Source of the DNA: Verrucomicrobia bacterium UBA1629
GTDB lineage: Bacteria > Verrucomicrobiota > Kiritimatiellia > RFP12 > UBA1067
Direction of reading: 5' to 3'
Assembly: GCA_002321305.1 (NCBI GenBank)
Contig: DCMF01000057.1
Span: 1 to 13,840, forward strand
DNA: 13,840 nucleotides
Shown: positions 1-5,806 of the stretch, one piece after another
How the letters are laid out: every line of letters starts with the position of its first letter
Numbering within the stretch: the first letter of the stretch is position 1
Program-made: the position numbers and the translations under genes
Notes under the pieces: model-generated
The model's database searches: none
What the model saw: only the letters and a program-made list of their open reading frames with translations
What the model was told of the DNA's origin: nothing

Positions 1-1
1 C

Positions 2-1081
2 ACGGCGGAACGCTACCTCCTGACCGGCGCGCGGCAGGACGGCGACGCGCGGATCTTCTTCCTCGCGAGCGGACACACGAACGCCGTCTCGTTCGCGGCG
101 ACGTTCGACGTGGGCGGCCGCGTGCCGGAGGTCTGGAACCCCGAGACCGGCGAGACGGGGGAGGCGGACGCCTGGCGCGCGCTCCCTGACGGCCGCGTGC
201 GGGTCGAGCTGGAGATGGGGCCGTCCGACGCGCTGTTCGTCGTGTTCCGCCGGGCGGCGCAGGGGCGGCGCGTCGCGTCGCGTCCGGCCCGGCCGTTTGC
301 GGCCTTGCGCGAGATAGACGGGCCGTGGCGCGTCCGTTTCGCGCCGGGCGGCGGCGCGCCGGATGGGACGCGGGAGTGGCGGCGGCTGGCGTCCTGGAGC
401 GAGTCGTCAACGCCGGGCATCCGCTTCTACTCGGGGACGGCGACCTACGAGACGGCGTTCGACCTGTCCGAGGCGGACTTGGAGGGGCGGGAGTTCCGGC
501 TGGACCTCGGGCGCGTGGAGGTGATCGCGGAAGCCGAGCTGAACGGGATTCCCCTCGGCACGGCGTGGCGGCCGCCCTATCGGCTGCCGGCGACGAAGGC
601 CGTGCGCGCGGGACGCAACGCGCTGCGCGTCCGCGTGGCCAATACGTGGAAGAACCGGCTGCTCGGTGACCGGCTCGAGCCGGCGGACCTCGAATGCGGC
701 GACGAGACGTCGCTGCCGGACTGGGGGTGGATCGCGAAGGCGAAGCCGGGGCGGGGCGTCTCGCGCTTCCCGGACTGGCTGCTGAAGGGGACGCCGCGCC
801 CCTCGCGCGGGCGCGTCGCCGTGCCGCTCTGGGACTACTACGCCGACGGGGGCCTGCCGGAGGAGGCGCTCGCGCTGTCGCCGTCCGGCCTGCTCGGGCC
901 CGTCAGGCTGGAAAGCCGCCCCCGCGCAGCCCCGGCGGACAGACCGCCCCCGGAAAAGGGTCAGTGGTGGGGTTCGGGTGGTCGGGTTGCGCGCGGAGGC
1001 TCCCGGATCCCGCCGACGCGGCCGCCGCGCGCCGGAAGACTTCCTCTGGCAGCCGTGTCCCACGGTTATTCTGTCGATTGA
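2..1081 (+). CDS. GH106-like glycoside hydrolase, C-terminal part (5' end outside window)
   Basis: The reading frame is open from base 2, so the catalytic part lies to the left of the window. What remains resembles the end of GH106/alpha-L-rhamnosidase-like enzymes, which remove terminal sugars from plant or host glycans. Early on there is a beta-strand segment carrying the typical W-N-P-x-T-G-E turn (codons near 137-160). It is followed by a galactose-binding/GH2-type jelly roll: YSGTATYETAFDL, LDLGRVEVIAEAELNG, LGTAWRPPYRLP, and W-x-N-R-L-L-G-D. The family-like end is SGLLGPVRLE, near base 912. About 55 further codons are low-complexity and rich in Arg, Pro and Gly, and resemble nothing. 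The stop TGA (1079-1081) lies inside the left arm of the inverted repeat at 1073, so the tail looks like read-through created by sequence change downstream. The family call is from memory of motifs; substrate is unknown. Confidence 0.8.
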   Translation, partial: TAERYLLTGARQDGDARIFFLASGHTNAVSFAATFDVGGRVPEVWNPETGETGEADAWRALPDGRVRVELEMGPSDALFVVFRRAAQGRRVASRPARPFAALREIDGPWRVRFAPGGGAPDGTREWRRLASWSESSTPGIRFYSGTATYETAFDLSEADLEGREFRLDLGRVEVIAEAELNGIPLGTAWRPPYRLPATKAVRAGRNALRVRVANTWKNRLLGDRLEPADLECGDETSLPDWGWIAKAKPGRGVSRFPDWLLKGTPRPSRGRVAVPLWDYYADGGLPEEALALSPSGLLGPVRLESRPRAAPADRPPPEKGQWWGSGGRVARGGSRIPPTRPPRAGRLPLAAVSHGYSVD

Positions 1082-1304
1082 AAATGTAAGCGGCCAGAGG
1101 CGACGGACGGTCGGCAAAGACCGCTTTCCCCGTGGGTCTGTCGCCACGGATTCGTCTTGAACCGTGTGGGCGTGACACGGCTTCTCCCGCGTCTTGCGCG
1201 CTTTTGCAGGGGAAAGCGGCCATCTCCGCTTGGGCCATCTCCGCTTGCAGGACTAACCGGGCAGGTTCCCCCGTCGCCCCTGGCCACTTACTTTTTCAAT
1301 CGAC
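1073..1304. repeat. Structured element with 34-bp terminal inverted repeats (MITE-like or structured RNA)
   Basis: The left arm 1073-1106 and right arm 1271-1304 are inverted copies matching at 31 of 34 positions (mismatches opposite 1085, 1091 and 1098). The outer ends read GTCGATTGAAAA. Nested inside is a perfect 11-bp inverted repeat (1121-1131 with 1209-1219, CCGCTTTCCCC). There are also small hairpins at 1108-1123, 1130-1149 (CCGTGG/CCACGG) and 1162-1180 (CCGTGT/ACACGG), and a perfect 15-bp tandem duplication (1218-1232 and 1233-1247). No convincing ORF lies inside. The element fills most of the 298-bp gap between the hydrolase stop and rnfE and ends about 40 bp before the rnfE -35 box. 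No obvious target-site duplication is seen. It could be a non-autonomous transposable element, a dispersed palindromic repeat, or a long-range transcript structure at the hydrolase 3' end. Confidence 0.8.
1218..1247 (+). repeat. 15-bp perfect tandem duplication
   Basis: Two adjacent identical copies of GGCCATCTCCGCTTG (1218-1232, 1233-1247) lie in the right half of the inverted-repeat element. The first copy starts within the inner stem arm (1209-1219), so the duplication extends only the right side and makes the element asymmetric. Confidence 0.9.
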
Positions 1305-1343
1305 ACAAAAGAAACCTGGATAAGTTTGTCCGATTTGCCCCAC

Positions 1344-1372
1344 TTGCCATTTCCCGTTCCAGAGTGTATAAT
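1344..1372 (+). promoter_or_regulatory. Sigma70-type promoter of rnfE
   Basis: A -35 box TTGCCA (1344-1349) and a perfect -10 box TATAAT (1367-1372) are separated by exactly 17 bp. The expected transcription start, about 7 nt after the -10, falls at 1379-1380, which is the A of the rnfE ATG. It is the best promoter match in the plus-strand part of the window and probably drives the downstream gene run. Confidence 0.75.
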
Positions 1373-1379
1373 ACCGCCC

Positions 1380-2066
1380 ATGAAGACATGGTTAGCCTTT
1401 TGGTACGGCATCTTTCGGAACAATCCGACGTTTCGGCTTGTGCTGGGGCTCTGTCCGACGCTGGCGGTGACGACATCGCTTGAGAACGCGCTCGGCATGG
1501 GGCTCGCGGCGACGTTCGTGCTCGTCTGCTCGAACGGGCTCGTCTCGGCGCTGCGAAAGGCGATACCGGGCGCGGTGCACATTCCCTGCTACATCGTCAT
1601 CATCGCGACGTTCGTGACGGCGATCGACCTGCTGATGCAGGCGTACCTGCCCGACCTCTCGGCCTCGCTCGGCATCTTCATCCCGCTCATCGTCGTCAAC
1701 TGCATCATCCTCGGCCGCGCCGAGGCGTTCGCCTGCCGGAACGGCGTCCTCGACTCGCTGGCGGACGGGCTGGGGTCGGGTCTCGGCTTCACGCTCTCGC
1801 TCTCGCTCATCGCGACCGTGCGAGAGATCTGCGGGGCGGGGTCGCTCACGGTCTGGGGGGGCCTCGCGTTCAAGGACCTGAACCCCGGCCCCGTGACGCT
1901 CGCGATCCTGCCGGCGGGCGGCTTCATCACGCTGGGGCTGTTGCTCGCGCTCATCAACCGCCTCGGCGAGTGGAACGCGCGGCGCCACGGCGCGCCGGCG
2001 CCGCTGCCGGTCAGCCTCGACTGCCGCCACTGCACGCTGTGCGGGAGGGGGAGGGATGGGAAGTGA
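1380..2066 (+). CDS. rnfE: Electron transport complex subunit RnfE
   Basis: RnfE is an integral membrane subunit of the Rnf ferredoxin:NAD+ oxidoreductase, which couples electron transfer to Na+ or H+ pumping. The 228 residues carry the family core: LGLCPTLAVTTS with C25, SNGLVSALRK, IPCYIVIIATFVT, and SLGIFIPLIVVNCIILGRAEAF with C108. C25 and C108 correspond to the cysteines that ligate the intramembrane FeS centre in the related RnfA/RnfE and NqrD/NqrE subunits. About six TM segments are visible. The start is the ATG at 1380, where the match to the family begins; there is no Shine-Dalgarno and the promoter predicts a leaderless mRNA. The tail ends with C215-x2-C218-x2-C221. The last seven codons and the stop are encoded by a purine-rich heptamer repeat. 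No other rnf subunit is in the window, so rnfABCDG must lie elsewhere or be absent. NqrD is the alternative, but the sequence reads as RnfE. Confidence 0.92.
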   Translation: MKTWLAFWYGIFRNNPTFRLVLGLCPTLAVTTSLENALGMGLAATFVLVCSNGLVSALRKAIPGAVHIPCYIVIIATFVTAIDLLMQAYLPDLSASLGIFIPLIVVNCIILGRAEAFACRNGVLDSLADGLGSGLGFTLSLSLIATVREICGAGSLTVWGGLAFKDLNPGPVTLAILPAGGFITLGLLLALINRLGEWNARRHGAPAPLPVSLDCRHCTLCGRGRDGK

Positions 2067-2106
2067 GAAACGAGAAGTGGGAAGTGGGGGCCGGGAAGTG
2101 AGGGCT
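2044..2106 (+). repeat. Degenerate heptanucleotide repeat across the rnfE stop and nrdR leader
   Basis: Nine consecutive 7-nt units, all G/A-rich, run from 2044 to 2106. Typical units are GGGAAGT (2058, 2079 and 2093), GAGAAGT (2072) and GAGGGCT (2100); the circular consensus is GTGRGAA. The array encodes the last residues of RnfE, contains its TGA stop in a GTGA context, and ends with GAGGG seven nt before the nrdR ATG, where it can act as the ribosome binding site. A related array in the opposite orientation lies at 7434-7496. Confidence 0.75.
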
Positions 2107-2111
2107 GCGGG

Positions 2112-2555
2112 ATGAGATGCCCCAAGTGCCAGGCTGACGACGACAAGGTGCTCGACTCGCGCGGCGCGCGCGACGGCGCGGCGATCCGCCGCCGCCGCGA
2201 GTGCCTGAAGTGCGGCTACCGCTTCACGACCTATGAGGAGGTCGACCGCGACGAGCTTCAGGTCGTCAAGCACGACGGACGCCGCCAGACCTTCGAGCGC
2301 CAGAAGCTCGAGAAGGCGATTCGCCAGGCCTGCGGCAAGCGCAAGATCTCGAACGAGCAGATCAAGACGATGATCGACAACGTCGTCGCGAAGCTCGAAG
2401 GCGACGAGATCCCCTCGACGAAGATTGCCGAACTTGTGATGGAAGAGCTCCACAAGGTCGACGAGGTCGCCTACATCCGCTTTGCGAGCGTCTACCGCCA
2501 GTTCAAGGACGTCGCCCAGTTTCTCTCGGCCATTACGGAGATTGTGAAGAAATGA
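2112..2555 (+). CDS. nrdR: Transcriptional repressor NrdR
   Basis: NrdR is the nucleotide-sensing repressor of ribonucleotide reductase genes. It binds NrdR boxes upstream of nrd operons when its ATP-cone is loaded with (d)ATP. All hallmarks are present in 147 residues. An N-terminal zinc ribbon has C3-x2-C6 and C31-x2-C34 with the R-R-R-R-E-C-L-K-C-G-Y-R-F-T-T-Y-E signature. It is followed by an ATP-cone from about residue 49 (VVKHDGRRQTFERQKLEKAI) to about 140 (VAYIRFASVYRQF). Length is normal for the family. The ATG at 2112 begins exactly at the conserved MRCPKC, with GAGGG (2100-2104) as ribosome binding site supplied by the heptamer repeat. The gene sits 45 bp after rnfE, and its stop overlaps the start of the next gene (ATGA, 2552-2555), so translation is probably coupled. 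No nrd structural genes are in view. Confidence 0.97.
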   Translation: MRCPKCQADDDKVLDSRGARDGAAIRRRRECLKCGYRFTTYEEVDRDELQVVKHDGRRQTFERQKLEKAIRQACGKRKISNEQIKTMIDNVVAKLEGDEIPSTKIAELVMEELHKVDEVAYIRFASVYRQFKDVAQFLSAITEIVKK

Positions 2556-3625
2556 GTCATTACGAATACCAGCGTCCGCCGGTTCGCGTGGCCCTCATGG
2601 GGCTGGGGCGGGCCATGTTTTCCGAGCACTATCCGATTTACCTGAAGCATCCGACGCTGTTCAGGGTCGTCGCCGCGTGCGACCTCCTGAAGGAGCGCCG
2701 CGACATCGTCGCGAAGGACTATCCGGCCTGCCGGATGTTCCGCCAGTTCTCCGACATGCTCGACGAGCGCGACATCGACCTCGTGGACATCGCGACCTGC
2801 ACGACGGATCACGTCAAGCACGCGCTCCTGTCGCTCAAGAAGGGGTTCTGGACGCTCCTGGAGACGCCGATGGCGCTGACGCTGAACGATGCGCAGCTCC
2901 TGCGCGGCCAGGCGATGAAGTCGAAGAACCGCCTCCTGATCCTCCAGCGCGGGCTGTTCTCGCCGGACTTCCTGCTGACGAAGCAGATGATGGCCGATCC
3001 GCGCCTCGGGCCGATCTACCAGGTCCGCATCCGCCGCGAGGACTTCGTGCGCCGCGACGACTGGCAGTGCGTCAAGCGCCTCGGCGGCGGTGCGGCCTAC
3101 TACGCGATGACCGACCTCGTGATGCAGGCGCTGCGGCTCCTGCCGACGCCGCCGATCCAGATGTGGAGCGAGCTCAAGCGCATCGCCTCCCTCGGCGACT
3201 CCGAGGACTATGCGCACGTCACCCTCAAGACGCGCGAGATGATTTCGACCGACATCGAGTTCTCGGGCGGCGCCCTGCCGGGGCTGCACGCGCCGTCCTT
3301 CGAGCTGCGCGGCGAGCGCGGCGTCTTCCGCGTCGAGGCGGGGGCGTCCGAGGGGACGCTGACGGCGATTGACCCGAACTTCTCGTTTCCGCGCCGCCGG
3401 TCGTCCGTGCGCACGCCGCCGATCCGCGACATGCACGAGGAGTTCCCCGTGGTCACCGAGACCGTCTCGCTGCCGGGCGACACGCCGCACGGGCCGACGG
3501 CGTTCTGGCAGCACGTCTACGATACGGTGCGCACGGCCGCGCCGTTCCCGCTGCACCTCGACGAGTCGATCGAGACCGTCAAGTTCGCGCAGCTCATGAA
3601 GAAGACGAGCCCGTACGGAAAGTGA
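2552..3625 (+). CDS. Gfo/Idh/MocA-type oxidoreductase, active-site residues altered
   Basis: The 357-residue protein has an N-terminal Rossmann fold (VRVALMGLGRAMFSEHYP, residues 11-28), an acidic residue after beta-2 (D44 in VVAACD), and the general two-domain plan of sugar-type NAD(P) dehydrogenases. The usual E-K-P motif, whose Lys is catalytic, is replaced by E104-T105-P106. In the GGG segment (178-180) the usual His is at a position occupied by D188 (GGGAAYYAMTDLVMQAL). It may therefore bind nucleotide or sugar without standard oxidoreductase activity, or use other residues. The start ATG overlaps the nrdR stop (ATGA), and the stop lies 11 bp before the next start, so it is embedded in the operon. 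Family assignment is good; substrate and activity are unknown. Confidence 0.85.
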   Translation: MSHYEYQRPPVRVALMGLGRAMFSEHYPIYLKHPTLFRVVAACDLLKERRDIVAKDYPACRMFRQFSDMLDERDIDLVDIATCTTDHVKHALLSLKKGFWTLLETPMALTLNDAQLLRGQAMKSKNRLLILQRGLFSPDFLLTKQMMADPRLGPIYQVRIRREDFVRRDDWQCVKRLGGGAAYYAMTDLVMQALRLLPTPPIQMWSELKRIASLGDSEDYAHVTLKTREMISTDIEFSGGALPGLHAPSFELRGERGVFRVEAGASEGTLTAIDPNFSFPRRRSSVRTPPIRDMHEEFPVVTETVSLPGDTPHGPTAFWQHVYDTVRTAAPFPLHLDESIETVKFAQLMKKTSPYGK

Positions 3626-3636
3626 GGCGACGGGCG

Positions 3637-4023
3637 ATGGGAAAGCAGGGCCACGGCGCGATGACGCAGAGCCTGGAGGACTACCTTGAGGCCATCTACG
3701 TGCTGGTCGAGGAGAACGGCAGCGCGCAGGTGCGGGACGTCGCGCGGCTCCTGTCGGTGAAGATGCCGTCGGTCGTCAAGGCGATCCACGAGCTCAAGAA
3801 GCTCGAGCTCGCCGTGCAGAACCCCTACGGGCCGATCGAGCTGACGACGAAGGGCGCGCTGGTCGCGCGCCGCGTCCTGAACCGCCACGAGCTGCTGCGG
3901 CGCTTCCTCCTCAAGCTCGGCGTCTCGCGCCGCACGGCCGACAAGGACGCCTGCCTCATGGAACACATCCTTTCCGCGGAGACTTTGGACAAGATCCGCA
4001 TCTACACAGAAAAAGAACGATGA
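3637..4023 (+). CDS. DtxR/MntR-family metal-dependent transcriptional regulator
   Basis: The gene encodes a 128-residue regulator with a winged helix (about 10-75: SLEDYLEAIYVLVEENG, then recognition region SVKMPSVVKAIHEL, then wing PYGPIELTTKG) and a short dimerisation/metal domain. Candidate metal ligands are visible: D15 and E18 near the N-terminus, H84 in NRHELL, and C106/E109/H110 in DACLMEH. The C-x2-E-H form is shared with DtxR/IdeR, while the N-terminal Asp and the short length, without an SH3-like domain, resemble MntR. Such proteins repress manganese or iron transport genes when metal-loaded. I chose ATG 3637, preceded by GAGG (3624-3627) at 9 nt. Alternatives are GTG 3622, overlapping the previous stop, and ATG 3661, where family similarity begins. 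It overlaps the next gene by ATGA. No metal transporter is adjacent in the same run; the P1B ATPase lies 4 kb away on the other strand. Confidence 0.88.
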   Translation: MGKQGHGAMTQSLEDYLEAIYVLVEENGSAQVRDVARLLSVKMPSVVKAIHELKKLELAVQNPYGPIELTTKGALVARRVLNRHELLRRFLLKLGVSRRTADKDACLMEHILSAETLDKIRIYTEKER

Positions 4024-4847
4024 AAAGCCAAATCAACACGCTTCGCCAGCTCCAGGAGCTGGTCCTCACGCGCGACGAGCACAACCAGACCGGCGACGGG
4101 AGCCACCTCGACGCCCTGAACGACGCGATCGACGCCCTCCAGCAGAAGCTCGCGCCGCAGGTCGCGGGCATCTACGCGCGGCTCTACAAGAAGAGCCACA
4201 TCGTGATCTCCGCGATGGTCAACAACTGCTGCGCGGTCTGCGGCATGCAGGTGCCGATCGCGCAGGGCCAGCAGGTGCGCCTCGGCCAGCACCTCGTCAC
4301 GTGCTCGAGCTGCGGGCGCATCCTGTTCGCGGCGGACGAGGACGCGGTCGTCAACACGTCCGAGGCGCCGGACCGCGACAACCCGAAGACCGGCATCTCG
4401 CGCTTCAGCGCCGAGGAGCTCATGGTCTGCGACCTCGGCGCGTGCTCGCGCGAGGCGGCGATCGCGAAGCTGGCGCTCGCGATGGAGAAGAACCGGTTCA
4501 TCTCGAGCGCCGAGAACCTCGTGACGGCGGCGCTGGAGCGCGAGGGCGTCCTCTCGACGGCGATGGAGGGCGGGCTGGCGTTCCCGCACGTGCGCGGCGT
4601 CGAGGGCGGCGGGCTCACGCTTGCGATGGGCGTCTCGAAGGAGGGCATCGACTGGGACGGCGAGAAGGTCAACATGGTCTTCCTCTCGGCGATTCCCGTC
4701 GCGGTCTCGGCGTTCTACCTGCGCCTGATGGCGGGGTTGGCGCAGACCTTCGCGAAGGAGGCGAACCGCACGGCCGTCCTGGAGGCGAAAGATTCCGCCG
4801 CGCTCTGGAAGGCGCTCCAGAAGGCCACGCGCGCGACCGTCAAGTGA
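4020..4847 (+). CDS. Zinc-ribbon / PTS EIIA-type-2 (PtsN-like) fusion protein
   Basis: This 275-residue protein joins two recognisable modules. Residues 1-60 are helical (LQELVLTRDEH, ALNDAIDALQQKL), like the coiled-coil part of C4 zinc-ribbon proteins. They are followed by a zinc ribbon with C71-x2-C74 and C95-x2-C98 (C70 also nearby), ending SCGRILF. From about 128 to 275 there is a PTS EIIA type-2 domain of the PtsN/fructose IIA kind, with the phosphoryl-acceptor context GLAFPHVRG; H190 is the likely phosphorylated residue, and SKEGIDWDGEKVNMVFL follows. PtsN proteins usually regulate rather than transport. The ribbon half resembles DksA/CdsZ-type proteins that bind nucleic acid or partners, so a phosphorylation-controlled regulator is a reasonable inference. 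The start ATG overlaps the stop of the metal regulator, suggesting coupled expression. No PTS permease, HPr or EI gene is in the window. Confidence 0.85.
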   Translation: MKSQINTLRQLQELVLTRDEHNQTGDGSHLDALNDAIDALQQKLAPQVAGIYARLYKKSHIVISAMVNNCCAVCGMQVPIAQGQQVRLGQHLVTCSSCGRILFAADEDAVVNTSEAPDRDNPKTGISRFSAEELMVCDLGACSREAAIAKLALAMEKNRFISSAENLVTAALEREGVLSTAMEGGLAFPHVRGVEGGGLTLAMGVSKEGIDWDGEKVNMVFLSAIPVAVSAFYLRLMAGLAQTFAKEANRTAVLEAKDSAALWKALQKATRATVK

Positions 4848-4851
4848 CGCG

Positions 4852-5793
4852 ATGAGACGCCTCCTTTTCGCGGCCCTGGCGGGTCTCCTGTCCGTCGCCG
4901 CCGTCGCGGCGCCGCCGCGTCGCGCGGCTGCGTCGGCGAAGGCGGGGCCCGTGCAGACGGCCCACCGCCGCTCGCCCTACGTCGGGGCGATTTCGGCCGA
5001 CGCGCAGTCGGGCGAGGTCTTCTTCTCCGACGGAGCCGACGCCGAGGCGTACCCGGCGAGCGTGACGAAGCTGATGACGGCCCTGCTTGTGCTGGAGGAC
5101 GTGCAGGCCGGCCGCTACAGCCTCGCGACGCGCGTGACGGCGACGCCGGAGGTCTACGGCTCCGAGCCGAGCTGGATCGGACTCAAGGCCGGGCAGTCGA
5201 TGACGGTCGAAGACCTGCTGACCGCGCTGCTCGTGAACAGCGCGAACGACGCGGCGATCGCGCTCGCCGTGCAGGCGAACGGCTCGCACACGGCGTTCGT
5301 GGAACGGATGAACGCGCGCGCGGCGCAGCTCGGCATGGCGCGGACGCGCTACTTCAACGCGAACGGCCTGCCGCCGAATCCGCGTCGCCGCTATCCGTGG
5401 AAGGACTTCAACCGCACGACGGCGGCCGACCAGCTGAAGCTCGCGCGGGAGATCCTGAAGCGCCATCCCGGCATCCTGAAGTACACGTCGATCAAGGTGC
5501 GGAACGCGGCGGAGACGCCCGTCCGGGACGGCTTCGGCAAGCCCTATCCGCTCAAGAACCACAACAACGTCATGGTGAAGGACGCGCGCAAGGTCATCAA
5601 CCCGGACGGCACGGAGGCGGTGGACGGCCTCAAGACCGGCTACATCGACGCGGGCGGCTCTTCCGTCGTCCTGACGGGCACGCGCAAGGGCAAGCGCGCG
5701 ATCGTCGTCGTGCTCGGCTCGGCGACGTCCGCCGAACGCGACGCGCACGCCGCGCGGCTGATGGCGGACGCCCTCGGCGCGCTCGCCTGGTGA
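4852..5793 (+). CDS. D-alanyl-D-alanine carboxypeptidase (S11 family, low-molecular-weight PBP)
   Basis: The enzyme trims the terminal D-Ala from peptidoglycan stem peptides in the periplasm. The 313 residues start with a signal peptide (RRLLFAALAGLLSVAAVAA, cleavage near 20-27). The three penicillin-binding motifs are in order: S70-V-T-K73 (PASVTKLMTALL), S130-A-N132 (VNSANDAA) and K261-T-G263 (GLKTGYIDAGG). S70 is the acyl-enzyme nucleophile. Spacing and length suit the compact PBP7/DacF-like forms. No long C-terminal beta domain or amphipathic membrane anchor is visible after the catalytic domain (ends LGALAW). The start lies 4 bp after the preceding stop, without a clear ribosome binding site, so translation is probably coupled. 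Whether it acts as carboxypeptidase or endopeptidase cannot be told from sequence. Confidence 0.93.
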   Translation: MRRLLFAALAGLLSVAAVAAPPRRAAASAKAGPVQTAHRRSPYVGAISADAQSGEVFFSDGADAEAYPASVTKLMTALLVLEDVQAGRYSLATRVTATPEVYGSEPSWIGLKAGQSMTVEDLLTALLVNSANDAAIALAVQANGSHTAFVERMNARAAQLGMARTRYFNANGLPPNPRRRYPWKDFNRTTAADQLKLAREILKRHPGILKYTSIKVRNAAETPVRDGFGKPYPLKNHNNVMVKDARKVINPDGTEAVDGLKTGYIDAGGSSVVLTGTRKGKRAIVVVLGSATSAERDAHAARLMADALGALAW

Positions 5794-5806
5794 CGGAGGG
5801 GGCTTC

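Noticed and set aside
1066..1582. Several short open frames on both strands in the rnfE upstream gap
   Set aside because: They arise from the inverted-repeat element and overlap each other in many frames. None has a ribosome binding site with a plausible protein.
3952..3969. Unusual Cys at a metal-ligand position of the DtxR/MntR-type regulator
   Set aside because: A-C-x-x-E-H is common in the DtxR branch and in many short family members, so it is not novel.
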